A DNA stretch of 64,000 nt from JBBRHH01 sp963788015. Lineage in GTDB: Bacteria > Planctomycetota > Phycisphaerae > Tepidisphaerales > Tepidisphaeraceae. Positions 1 to 9,821 of this stretch are shown here, piece by piece; position 1 is the first letter of the stretch; each line of letters starts with the position of its first letter. The position numbers were made by a program, and so were the translations under genes. A model generated the notes under the pieces. It did not search any database. It saw only the letters and a program-made list of their open reading frames with translations, and was not told the origin of the DNA. Where the stretch lies: NCBI GenBank assembly GCA_963788015.1, contig CAWBEY010000010.1:806001-870000 (forward strand), in the 5' to 3' direction.

Positions 1-2
1 CG

Positions 3-353
3 TTTGACCGGCTTGACGCGGATTTTGACGCGGCAGCCCGGGAAGCGGTCAGTCCTGTGGGAAAGTTTGTCCACGAAGACCGCAAGACCGGCCTCGCATC
101 GCGCGTTACGCTGGCCATCGATGTCAGCGACTGCATCGGCTGTGAAGTCTGCGTGGCGCACTGCCGGAAAGATGTGCTGACGATGGTGGATGGCAAGGTG
201 CTGGTGGACACGCGACATCTCAACGATTGCGACATGGACGGCGAATGCGTCGAAGTCTGCCCGACGAACGTGGTGTCGTTGACAATCGTCCCGATGGAAC
301 CGGCGGTAAACAGTGATCCGCCCGCGCAACCCGCTCCGCAAAGGGCGGCATAG
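3..353 (+). CDS. Ferredoxin-like 4Fe-4S protein C-terminus (partial at window edge)
   Basis: The frame is open from the window edge, so the N-terminus is probably missing; a GTG at 57 is the first usable start inside. The visible part holds a dicluster ferredoxin fold. The first cluster motif is canonical (CIGCEVCVAHC, C-x2-C-x2-C-x3-C). The second reads CDMDGECVEVCP, with Asp where the second Cys should be. In known ferredoxins a C-x2-D-x2-C motif gives a 3Fe-4S or an Asp-ligated 4Fe-4S centre. The C-terminus is Pro/Ala-rich and looks disordered. It probably carries electrons for a larger redox enzyme encoded upstream, but the partner is outside the window. It converges on the next gene with six bases between stop codons. 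Confidence 0.75.
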   Translation, partial: FDRLDADFDAAAREAVSPVGKFVHEDRKTGLASRVTLAIDVSDCIGCEVCVAHCRKDVLTMVDGKVLVDTRHLNDCDMDGECVEVCPTNVVSLTIVPMEPAVNSDPPAQPAPQRAA

Positions 354-359
354 GCCACG

Positions 360-1871
360 TCACTGCGGGGGCGATATGTGAAGTGACTTGAGGCCGTAGA
401 ACTCGACGGTGTCGTCGTAACGATAACCCGATTCAGCCACGTCGGCGTGCATGAAGAGCCAGGGCTCGACGCCGGCGGGGAGCGCGTGGATGGTCACCGA
501 TTTCTCCCCTGCATCGAGTGCCGCTTGAATGTTCCGGTAACGTGATTGCATGGCGCGGTCGTACGCGGGGGTGCGCGTGAACAGGTCGCGACCCCAGCTT
601 GCCACGGCCGGCTTGCCCGAGGAGAGGCGGCGGTCGGGGAGGGTCACCAGGCAGACCGAGAAGAGTGCCAGTGCGATGGACGCCCTTCGCATTAACGCGG
701 GCGACGGAGGCGCAAGGCCGGTGGGCGTGCGCGTCCAGACGAATAGCGTCAAAAACCAGCCGATGAGGAAGATCATGTAGAGGGCACTGGCGGTTCGCTC
801 CTCCAGGCGGCCGGTCTTCCAGAGGGGCGCGGCGCAACCTATCACCAGCAGTCCTAAAGTTGCCAGTGGGAATAGCCACTTCCAGTGCGCGTTTTCGAGC
901 TTGAGCCATGCCGGCCGCAACGGGCGGATGCGGGGGTGTAAGGCGAAGAGGAGCGACGCCGCGAGGAGCCTGGCGTCCACGATCCACCGCACGGCCAGAT
1001 GAACGGTGGTTTGCGCGACGAATTTGAGGACGGCGCCTGCGTGCGCCTCGAAATGCTGTGTCTCCTGCCGCTCAGAATTCCCCGGTGCGTGGATGACGAT
1101 GAACAAGCCCACGCCGGCGGCCACGGTCGCGGCCGTCCAGATCCAACGATTGGCGTGAAGTGAACGCCAGGCGATGGCCGTAGACAAAGCCAGGACGATA
1201 CACAGCAGCAGGCCGTACAACTCGTGAAGTCCGGGCAGAATCAGCGCCAGCAGGACCGCCAGCACGATTGCCATCCAGCGATTTGCTGTTGGCCCATCCC
1301 GTGTGGGCAGGCCGATGAGAATCGCCAGCAAGACCATGGGCAGCGCGACGCCCAGCAGATTTTCCAGGCCGCCGGTAAACCAGTAGAACGTCTGGCCAGG
1401 CCCGGGCATCCCGGTCCAATAAAGTGCGACGAACGACACGCTCAGGGCGAGGGCCATTCCTGACGACATCGCCTTCCCCATTGCTCGGCGAATCAGGAAC
1501 CAGATGGCAGCCCACACAATCAGTGCAATGACGCACAGCGATAGCGTGTAATGGCGTCGCACGTCGGCGATGGAGGATACGGCGTAGGAAAGTCCGGTGC
1601 CCAGCCAGCGCCCCGACCAGCCGACGTATTCTTCATAAACGGCTTTGGCCAGGCCCAGGTCGCGCGTGCGGGCGGCGCGGTAAAGATCGTCGGCCTGCGG
1701 ATGGGCGAAAAACAGCAGCCCGCCGGCCATCCCTAATACCAGGGCGTGCGCAATCCAGGCCAGAATGCGGGCGGGGGTGGCCAGATGGTTTGGTGCGCTG
1801 GGCCTGATCAATACACCGATCCTATCGGCAAGAAGTGAGGTGATTATCCAGACACCCTTTTGGATGGTCAA
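360..1871 (-). CDS. DUF6056-like polytopic membrane protein
   Basis: A 503-residue integral membrane protein with about eleven hydrophobic segments. After the first segment there is an ADDL motif (residues about 60-63), then GRW in the first extramembrane loop, and a YWFTGGLEN motif near residue 165. This pattern fits the DUF6056 family and resembles glycosyltransferase-C-like membrane enzymes, so a lipid-linked sugar transferase role is possible but unproven. The start is uncertain: the longest frame begins with TTG and there is no good ribosome binding site, so the true start may be inside the first 40 residues. It is divergent from the DUF47 gene. The frame is intact, unlike many neighbours. 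Confidence 0.7.
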   Translation of the reverse strand: MTIQKGVWIITSLLADRIGVLIRPSAPNHLATPARILAWIAHALVLGMAGGLLFFAHPQADDLYRAARTRDLGLAKAVYEEYVGWSGRWLGTGLSYAVSSIADVRRHYTLSLCVIALIVWAAIWFLIRRAMGKAMSSGMALALSVSFVALYWTGMPGPGQTFYWFTGGLENLLGVALPMVLLAILIGLPTRDGPTANRWMAIVLAVLLALILPGLHELYGLLLCIVLALSTAIAWRSLHANRWIWTAATVAAGVGLFIVIHAPGNSERQETQHFEAHAGAVLKFVAQTTVHLAVRWIVDARLLAASLLFALHPRIRPLRPAWLKLENAHWKWLFPLATLGLLVIGCAAPLWKTGRLEERTASALYMIFLIGWFLTLFVWTRTPTGLAPPSPALMRRASIALALFSVCLVTLPDRRLSSGKPAVASWGRDLFTRTPAYDRAMQSRYRNIQAALDAGEKSVTIHALPAGVEPWLFMHADVAESGYRYDDTVEFYGLKSLHISPPQ

Positions 1872-2000
1872 CGTGCGGCCGCGAACGCCTCCAAAACCGA
1901 TTCAATGGCTTGTGCGGGCAAGTGGCTTCCGTACAATCCGCCGCTCTTAGTGAACGTTGACAGGCATCCGTCGAGGCACACTTTCAAGGGCCCGCTCCGA

Positions 2001-2623
2001 ATGTTCAACCTGCTGCCCAAAGACACGGTCTTTTTCGACCTTTTTGAAGGATTGGCCAACTACGCCATTGTCGCGGCGAAACATCTCAAGGCGTTGGCGC
2101 AACATTTCCCCGATATTGCCGACGACACATCGCGCATTCGACAGGCCGAGCACAGCGCAGACGATCTGCGCACACGGCGCTGGATCGCCTGGACCGCACC
2201 TTTATCACCCCATTCGACCGGGAGGACATTCACACCCTGGTGAATGGACTGGATGATATTGTGGACAACATTGATGCCCTGGCCAAGCGATTTTCGCTCT
2301 ACCACGTGAAGTCGATGGAGGCCGGGTTTATTCTGCAATGCGATGTGTTAATCGAGGCGACCACCGCCTTAAGCGGCGCGGTGAAGTCGTTGCGAAAGAC
2401 GTTGAAGCTTTCTGACTTGAGCGCCAACCTGATTGAAGTACATCGGCTGGAAAGCGCTGGCGATGACAATCACCATGCCGCTATCTCGGATTTGTATAGC
2501 GGTGCGCACGACCCGCTGCACGTGATGAAGTGGAAAGAGCTTTATGATTATGTCGAGAACGCCATCGACGGCTGCGAGGATGTCACCAACACCATCGAGC
2601 GCATCGTATTGAAAAATGGGTAG
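2001..2623 (+). CDS. DUF47 / PhoU-like phosphate transport regulator (frameshifted)
   Basis: The protein begins MFNLLPKDTVFFDLFE and continues as a helical PhoU-like bundle of about 207 residues, the usual length of DUF47 proteins. The reading frame changes once near 2165-2175; both halves match the family (N-terminal half with FFDLFEGLANYAIVAAKHL, C-terminal half with LEVHRLESAGD-like and KWKELYDYVENAIDGCEDV). DUF47 proteins sit next to PiT transporters and are thought to modulate them. Here the PiT gene follows directly, with the DUF47 stop at 2623 about 60 bases before the preferred PiT start, so an operon is very likely. I treat the frame change as a sequence error. Confidence 0.85.
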
Positions 2624-2681
2624 TGCAGGCGGGGCCGGATGGCTGTTCCCTCGTGGGAGGGAAATCAACGAAAGCAATTGC

Positions 2682-3748
2682 ATGCTGGGACTGATCCTCT
2701 TCATCATTCTGATCGCGCTGGTGTTCGACTTTCTCAACGGCTTCCACGACGCCGCCAACTCCATTGCCACCGTCGTCTCCACGCGCGTGCTGAGCCCGCG
2801 GCAGGCCGTCTTTTGGGCCGCCTTTTTTAACTTTGTCGCGGCCTTCCTCTTCGGCACCAAGGTGGCCGGCACCATTGGCAAGGGGTTGGTCGTCTCCGAC
2901 GCCATCGATATCTACGTCGTCTTCGGCGGCCTCTTGGGCGCGATCGTCTGGAACATCATCACCTGGCTTCTCGCCCTGCCCACGAGTTCGTCGCACGCCC
3001 TTATCAGCGGCGTGGCGGGGGCGGCCATTGTGAAGAAAGGTTTTGGCGCTATTCTCTGGACCGGTTGGGGCAGCGGGTGGGGCGCGTTGCTGCTTTTTAT
3101 CGTGCTCAGCCCTTGCATCGGGTTTCTGCTGGGTAGCCTCAATATGATTGTCGTGAGTTGGGTTTTTCGACGGGCCACGCCACATCGTGTGGATACTCTG
3201 TTTCGCCGGCTTCAGCTTGTTTCGGCCGGCGTTTACTCGCTGGCGCACGGCGGCAATGATGCGCAGAAGACGATGGGCATTATTGTGCTGCTGCTAACGA
3301 CGGCCGGGCGGTGCGCTGGTCGACGCCCGACCCGCACAATTTTTTCAACCACTTCAACTTCTTTGGCCACTCGCACAACATCGCCTGGTGGATCATCCTC
3401 CTCTGCCACGCGGCCATCGCGCTGGGCACGATGTTTGGCGGCTGGCGCATCGTGAAAACCATGGGATCGGGCATTACGCGGCTTCAGCCGGTTGGCGGCT
3501 TTTGCGCCGAAGCCGCCGCCGCCACCACAATCATCCTCGCGACCACCAGAGGCATCCCCATCAGCACCACCCACGCCATCACAGGCTCCATCCTTGGCGT
3601 CGGCACGACTAAGGGAGTGCGCTCGGTTCGTTGGATTTGGGGAGAGCGGATCATTTTGGCCTGGATCCTCACGATTCCTTGCGCGGCGTTCGTGGCGGCC
3701 ATCAGCTATCTGCTGATCCACAACTTCATTGAGCCGTTCTTCCATTAG
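2682..3748 (+). CDS. PiT-family inorganic phosphate transporter (frameshifted)
   Basis: A low-affinity phosphate:cation symporter of the PiT family, about 355 residues with about ten membrane helices. The family hallmarks are present in both halves: FDFLNGFHDAANSIATVVST near the N-terminus, the TSSSHAL signature near residue 105, GGNDAQKTMG in the second half, and the inverted-repeat signature GIPISTTHAITGSILGVG near the C-terminus. A frame change near 3295 separates the parts; the second frame resumes at RWSTPDPHNFF. I prefer the ATG at 2682 because the sequence before it is not hydrophobic or conserved. It follows the DUF47 gene and precedes pyrophosphatase, forming a phosphate-handling block. 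Confidence 0.9.
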
Positions 3749-3830
3749 CACCCGCCCCCGCTTTTCCTGATCATTTCTGGCACGACGCTTGAACACGCCG
3801 AGTCGTTGGTGACTACGGTGATGACGTCTT

Positions 3831-4376
3831 ATGTCAGGTACTCTCCTTCAACGCCTACGCCCATTTGACGACGTCAAGAAACAGTGGCGCGTCGTGATCG
3901 AGACCCCCAAGGGAAGTCACAACAAATACAAATTCGACGAAGAATTAGGCGTCTTCATGCTCAGCGGCATTCTCCCAGAAGGGATGAGCTTTCCCTACGA
4001 CTTTGGCTTTCTCCCGGCCACGCTGGGCGAGGATGGCGATCCGCTCGACGTTCTGGTTCTGATGGACCAGCCCGCGTTTTGCGGCTGCGTCGTTCTTTCG
4101 CGCCTCATTGGCGTGATCGAGGCGAAGCAAACCGAACGGGACGGCAAGAGCGAGCGGAACGACCGCCTGGTGGCCGTGCCGATGAAGTGCCGCGTGTACA
4201 ACGATTGCCACAGTCTCAAGGAACTCAACGAGCATCGGCAGCACGAGATTCAGGAATTCTTTGTCTCGTACAACCGTGTTCACGGCAAAAAGTTTGATGT
4301 TCTAGACATATTGGGACCCAAGCGCGCTGAGGAGCTTGCGCGGCAGGGGATGAAAAAGTTTTCAAAGGCTAAATAA
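3831..4376 (+). CDS. ppa: Family I inorganic pyrophosphatase
   Basis: A 181-residue soluble enzyme that hydrolyses pyrophosphate to two phosphates. The family I signature DGDPLDVLV is present near residue 65, preceded by the substrate-binding Lys/Glu segment (GSHNKYKFDEE) and by PYDFGFLP. The length matches bacterial family I enzymes (about 175-180). The frame is intact. It follows the PiT transporter by about 80 bases on the same strand, consistent with linked phosphate uptake and pyrophosphate recycling, and is followed 13 bases later by an SDR gene with a strong ribosome binding site. Confidence 0.95.
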   Translation: MSGTLLQRLRPFDDVKKQWRVVIETPKGSHNKYKFDEELGVFMLSGILPEGMSFPYDFGFLPATLGEDGDPLDVLVLMDQPAFCGCVVLSRLIGVIEAKQTERDGKSERNDRLVAVPMKCRVYNDCHSLKELNEHRQHEIQEFFVSYNRVHGKKFDVLDILGPKRAEELARQGMKKFSKAK

Positions 4377-4389
4377 CTCGGAGGACGGT

Positions 4390-5178
4390 ATGCAGACGCT
4401 TAAAGGCAAGGTGGGATTTCTGACCGGGGGGGCCAGCGGCATCGGCCGGGCAACGGCCGTGGCATTCGCCCGCGAGGGGGCGGGCGTGGCCGTGGTTGAC
4501 GTCGCCAAACAGGAAGAAGAAGCGCGGCAAGTGGTCGCACAGATCGAGCGCGACGGCGGCCGGGCGATTTATTGCCCATGCGATGTTTCACAGCCGGAGC
4601 AGGTGGAGCGGGCCGTTCAACAGACTGTGAAACGCCTTGGGCGGCTCGACATTGTTTTCGCAAATGCCGGCATCAATGGCGTGTGGACACCCATTGAAGA
4701 GCTGATGCCTGAAGAGTGGGACAAGACGCTCGACATCAACTTGAAGGGGACGTACCTGACGGTTCATTACGCGATCCCTCACCTGCGGAAAGCCGGCGGG
4801 GGCAGCGTCATCATCACCAGCAGCGTCAACGGCACCCGTACTTTTTCAAATGCCGGCGCCACTGCGTACAGCACCAGCAAGGCCGGCCAGATCGCGTTCA
4901 TGAAGATGGCCGCGCTCGAGTTGGCCAGATACAACATCCGCGTCAACGCCATCTGCCCCGGCGCGATTCACACCAACATCAACCAGCGGACTGAGAAACG
5001 GGACACGGAAAAAGTTGAGGTGAAGGTTGAGTTGCCTGAGGGCAAGCCGGGAATTGATCATGGTCAAGGCGAACCCGATGAGGTGGCCGACGTGTGCCTG
5101 TTTCTGGCCGGCAATATGAGCCGCCACGTTTCGGGTGTGGAGATCTTCGTCGATGGTGGGGCGTCGCTGCTGAAATAA
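4390..5178 (+). CDS. Short-chain dehydrogenase/reductase (SDR)
   Basis: A classical SDR of 262 residues. The cofactor motif TGGASGIG lies at residues 12-19, the structural NAG motif at about 92-94 (FANAGING), the catalytic Ser in ITSSVNG at about 140, and the catalytic pair in YSTSK at about 158-162. The C-terminus ends VSGVEIFVDGGASLLK, typical of the family. Substrate cannot be inferred; 3-oxoacyl-like or sugar-alcohol substrates are both possible. A strong ribosome binding site (GGAGG) precedes the ATG, 13 bases after ppa. The VOC gene follows within 10 bases, so the two may be co-transcribed. Confidence 0.9.
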   Translation: MQTLKGKVGFLTGGASGIGRATAVAFAREGAGVAVVDVAKQEEEARQVVAQIERDGGRAIYCPCDVSQPEQVERAVQQTVKRLGRLDIVFANAGINGVWTPIEELMPEEWDKTLDINLKGTYLTVHYAIPHLRKAGGGSVIITSSVNGTRTFSNAGATAYSTSKAGQIAFMKMAALELARYNIRVNAICPGAIHTNINQRTEKRDTEKVEVKVELPEGKPGIDHGQGEPDEVADVCLFLAGNMSRHVSGVEIFVDGGASLLK

Positions 5179-5188
5179 GGGAATAGTG

Positions 5189-5623
5189 ATGGCGTCACCT
5201 CCTCCATCAAGGCCCACCGTCAACGGCCTGGTTGAAGCGTCCCTCTACGTGCAGGATCTGGACCGTTCGCAGCGTTTCTACGAATCGCTTTTTGGCTTCG
5301 AGGTTCTGCTGCGCAACGAGCGCATGTGTAGTTTCGCCATCACCCAGGGCCAGGTCCTGCTGCTATTTCTTCAAGGTGCCTCTACCGGCCACACGCCAGT
5401 GCCTGGCGGCATCGTCCCACCCCACGACGGAGCAGGCCGATTGCACCTTGCCTTTTCCATCTCAAAGGCCGACTTGACCCACTGGCGCGAGCACCTTGCC
5501 TCTCAAGGCTTGGCAATCGAGTCCACCATCAATCCACCGCGCGGCGGCACAAGCCTTTACTTTCGCGACCCGGATGGGCACCTGATTGAACTGGCTACGC
5601 CGGGGATATGGGCGGTGTATTGA
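5189..5623 (+). CDS. VOC-family (glyoxalase/bleomycin-resistance fold) protein
   Basis: About 144 residues with the paired beta-alpha-beta-beta-beta units of the vicinal oxygen chelate fold. The opening VEASLYVQDLDRSQRFYESLFGF-type segment and the closing FRDPDGHLIELATPG segment are the usual VOC landmarks; the Glu in LIELATPG and the His in the RLHLAFSI segment are probable metal ligands. Substrate is unknown; dioxygenase, glyoxalase-like or thiol-transferase roles all occur in this family. The ATG at 5189 is preferred over an overlapping GTG at 5186. It lies 10 bases after the SDR stop, suggesting one transcript. Confidence 0.8.
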   Translation: MASPPPSRPTVNGLVEASLYVQDLDRSQRFYESLFGFEVLLRNERMCSFAITQGQVLLLFLQGASTGHTPVPGGIVPPHDGAGRLHLAFSISKADLTHWREHLASQGLAIESTINPPRGGTSLYFRDPDGHLIELATPGIWAVY

Positions 5624-5701
5624 GGAGCATTGACGGTTTGGCAGGCAACACCGACAAAGCCGGCAGGGCAGGAGATATTTGAACGTTCAGAGGATTAAGA
5701 C

Positions 5702-5729
5702 TTGACCCGGCGATGGCCGATGACATAAT
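5702..5729 (+). promoter_or_regulatory. Promoter of higBA, probably giving a leaderless mRNA
   Basis: TTGACC (5702-5707), a 16-base spacer, then CATAAT (5724-5729): five of six matches to each sigma-70 box. The ATG of higB is at 5736, only six bases after the -10 box, which is where transcription should begin. The mRNA would then have no 5' leader. Confidence 0.6.
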
Positions 5730-5735
5730 GTACCC

Positions 5736-6053
5736 ATGAGGGTGATCAGCAAGCCCCGCTTGAGGGAGTTCTGGGAGAAACATTCGGACGCAGAGGTGCC
5801 GTTGCTGACTTGGTGGAAGGCCGCGAAAAAAGCGAGATGGTCGAGCATTCAAGATATCAAGAGAACGTATCCCCAAGCGGATGCGGTGATGCTGGACTGC
5901 GGCTTGCTCGTCACCATCTTTAACATCGGCGGCAGAAAATACCGCCTCGTGACTCGAATCGTCTATGAGTACGGGCTGATCTACGTGAAGTCGGTGATGA
6001 CGCATTCCGAGTACAGCAAAGACAGATGGAAGGTGCAATTATGCAGCGAGTAA
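5736..6053 (+). CDS. higB: HigB-type mRNA interferase toxin
   Basis: A 105-residue protein matching the HigB branch of RelE-like toxins: a short basic N-terminus (MRVISKPRLREFWEKH), a helical WWKAAKKARW segment, DIKRTYPQAD, then the strand-rich core VFNIGGRKYRL-like (TIFNIGGRKYRLVTRIVY) and a terminal YSKDRWK. HigB cleaves mRNA on the ribosome and is neutralised by HigA. The toxin-first order and the 13-base overlap with the antitoxin gene are typical of higBA loci. No ribosome binding site is visible, which agrees with the leaderless promoter just upstream. Confidence 0.88.
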   Translation: MRVISKPRLREFWEKHSDAEVPLLTWWKAAKKARWSSIQDIKRTYPQADAVMLDCGLLVTIFNIGGRKYRLVTRIVYEYGLIYVKSVMTHSEYSKDRWKVQLCSE

Positions 6054-6475
6054 CTTCATCGTCGGCACGTCTCTCGAAGCACAAGTTGCCTACAGACTTT
6101 GAAAGCCTTGTACGACTGCATCCGCCCTATGCCATTCAGGATGAGGTTGCGTACAAAAACGCCCAGGAGGTAATCGACGCCCTCACCTGCGTGCCTGACC
6201 TCTCCAAAGGGCAGATGGCGTACCTTCGGACATTGACGGTGCTTTTTGAGGCCTATGAGAATGAGCGGCATGCGCTGGATACGTCGAAGCTCTCGCCGCT
6301 CGACGCGTTGAAAGTGATGATGGAGGAGCATGAAATGAGCTCGTCAGACCTTGGCCGGTTGGTGGGTGAGCGTTCGCTGGGAGCGAAGATCATGAATGGT
6401 CATCGAGAACTGAGCAAGACGCACATCCGGAAGTTGGCTGAACACTTCCACGTGACTGGCGATTTGTTTCTGTAA
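6041..6475 (+). CDS. higA: HigA-type antitoxin with C-terminal HTH
   Basis: About 144 residues. The N-terminal two thirds is a helical, acidic region of the kind that wraps the toxin; the C-terminal third is a Cro/C1-type helix-turn-helix (LDALKVMMEEHEMSSSDLGR, then LGAKIMNGHRELSKTHIRKL). HigA binds HigB and represses its own promoter. I chose the ATG at 6041 because GGAAGG lies 8-13 bases before it; an in-frame ATG at 6026 is also possible. The gene overlaps the end of higB, so translation is probably coupled. tRNA-Gln follows on the opposite strand. Confidence 0.88.
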   Translation: MQRVTSSSARLSKHKLPTDFESLVRLHPPYAIQDEVAYKNAQEVIDALTCVPDLSKGQMAYLRTLTVLFEAYENERHALDTSKLSPLDALKVMMEEHEMSSSDLGRLVGERSLGAKIMNGHRELSKTHIRKLAEHFHVTGDLFL

Positions 6476-6508
6476 TGCCGAGGAGGCTCTGGCGGAGTTG
6501 GCAAAAAG

Positions 6509-6579
6509 CTGGGGAACTAGGATTCGAACCTAGACAAAACGCTCCAGAGGCGTTTGTGCTACCGTTACACCATTCCCCA
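6509..6579 (-). tRNA. tRNA-Gln (anticodon CTG)
   Basis: On the minus strand the molecule folds as a standard cloverleaf: acceptor TGGGGAA paired with TTCCCCA, D-arm GTGTAACGGTAGCAC, anticodon stem AACGC/GCGTT with loop CTCTGGA (anticodon CTG), and T-arm CTAGG-TTCGAAT-CCTAG. The discriminator base is G, as expected for glutamine. CCA is not encoded. Confidence 0.92.
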
Positions 6580-6686
6580 AATTTCAAATCGCACTTGTCG
6601 GATAGCCTTTTGAAAATATTACCCCGAATGGCGGCAGGGTCAAGGGCTGCGATTGACAGAGGTTGGCCCGACTGGCCGTTTCACCG

Positions 6687-6715
6687 CTTAATTCTTTCGC
6701 CTGCAGGCCTATAAT
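6687..6715 (+). promoter_or_regulatory. Possible promoter upstream of gcvPA
   Basis: A perfect TATAAT box sits at 6710-6715. The best upstream partner at 17-base spacing is the weak CTTAAT (6687-6692), so this is only a candidate. A short GC hairpin (ACCCG/CGGGT, about 6731-6747) lies in the presumed leader. No glycine riboswitch core was recognised in the 280 bases before gcvPA. Confidence 0.35.
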
Positions 6716-6860
6716 TCGCCGCGTTCTGTGCGACCCGCGCTTGCCGGGTTGGCCTTGAACGCTAGCGATCTATCCGTGACACTATGGCTTGGTCAATATT
6801 CGCGACAATTCGGACAGGCCAAGGCCGTCGTTCTGCTTTAATCATCCACCTGCATCACCT

Positions 6861-8293
<1,433 letters not shown>

Positions 8294-8324
8294 GCCCACA
8301 GATTCTGTGCGGACCATATGAATC

Positions 8325-9821
8325 ATGACAGCAACCCCAGGCGAATCTCTCCTCTTCGAGATCTCCACCCCCGGCGCCGCGGCGTCGACCTGCCGACAGT
8401 CCGATGTCCCCCACGCCGAGCTCGACCCGGCCTTCGCTTCCTTCACCGAGAGCTGGCTCTGCCCGAGATCGGCCAGCTTGATCTGGTCCGCCACTACACG
8501 CACCTCTCCCATCGCAATTTTTCGGTCGATGACAATTTCTATCCGCTCGGCTCCTGCACGATGAAGTACAACCCGAAGGTCAACGAATGGGCGGCCGCCC
8601 TGCCTGGGTTTGCCAACCTTCATCCCGATGCAGCCCGAGCGACGATTGCCAGGGCGCCTGGCGCTGCTCTATCAACCTCCGCGTCTTCCTCCAGGAAATC
8701 GCCGGCCTGGATGAAGTCTCGCTCCAGCCCTGTGCCGGGCGCACGGCGAATGGACGGCCCTGAAAGTCATCCGCGCCTATTTCAAAGATCACGGCCAGCC
8801 CAAGCGCCGCATCGTGCTTGCCCCCGACACCGCCCACGGCACCAATCCCGCCAGCTGCGCCATGTGCGGCGCGGGCGTCGTCACGATCAAGTCGCGCCCC
8901 GATGGCCTGACCGATCTGGATGATCTCAAGGCCCACCTCAATGATGAAGTCGCCGCGGTGATGGTGACCAACCCCAACACCGTCGGGAAATTCGACTCGC
9001 ACATCGTCGAGATGGCCAAGCTGGTCCACGACGCCGGCGCGTTTCTCTATCTCGACGGCGCCAACATGAACGCCATCCTCGGCATCGCCCGCCCCGGCGA
9101 TTTCGGCGTGGACGTCATGCACTACAACACGCACAAAACCTTCAGCACCCCCCACGGCTGCGGCGGCCCGGGCGCCGGCCCGATCGCCGTGCGCAAAGAA
9201 CTCGCCCCCTATCTGCCCGTCCCGCAGGTCGATCCGCACGAACCCGACTGGCCGACCTATACGCCTGGGACCTCGACCGCCCCAAATCCATCGGCAAGGT
9301 CCGCTCGCTTCTCGGGCCAGTTCAACGTGCTGGTCCGCGCCTACGCCTACATCCGCGCCTGCGGCACCGCCGGCCTGCGCAATGTCTCCGAGACCGCCAT
9401 CCTCGCCGCCAACTACATCGCCCAGCGCATCAAGGATGCCTACCCGCTGCCCTACGGCCCGAAGGATGGCCAGCCGATGGCGACCAATCCGTGCGCTCAC
9501 GAGTTCATCGCCGTCCCACAAGGCATCATCGATCGCGGCGTCACCATCATGGACATCGCCAAGAACCTCATCGACCGCGGCTTCCACCCGCCCACCGTCC
9601 ACTGGCCGGTCCACGACTGCCTGATGATCGAGCCGACCGAAACCGAGAGCAAAGCCACGCCTCGATGCCTTCTGCGATGCGCTGCTGGAGATCGCGGATC
9701 AAAGTGAGAAGGACATCGAGCCGCTGAAGGAAGCCCCGGTCAACCAGCCCGTGCGGAGGCTGGATGAAGTGGGGGCGGCGCCAAGCCCATTCTGCGTTGG
9801 CTCACAACCTCAGCAAGTTAA
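8325..9821 (+). CDS. gcvPB: Glycine dehydrogenase (decarboxylating) subunit 2, frameshifted
   Basis: P-protein beta subunit, carrying the PLP lysine. Family segments visible in order are LLFEISTPG, a YTHLSHRNFSVDDNFYPLGS-type segment with the SCTMKYNPKVNE motif, FLQEIAGLDEVSLQP in pieces, LAPDTAHGTNPASCAMCG, LDGANMNAILG and the PLP site MHYNTHKTFSTPHGCGGPG (Lys in THKTF). The C-terminus ends PVRRLDEV then KPILRWLTTSAS. Several single-base frame changes occur, so the stop at 9819-9821 was found by following the conserved C-terminus. It starts about 30 bases after gcvPA, so the two are one operon. Its stop overlaps the stop of the convergent zwf gene. Confidence 0.9.

Noticed and set aside
6580..6860. 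Glycine riboswitch before gcvPA
   Set aside because: The gene pair is a classical target, but no tandem glycine-aptamer core could be recognised in this stretch; only a -10 box and a short hairpin are visible.
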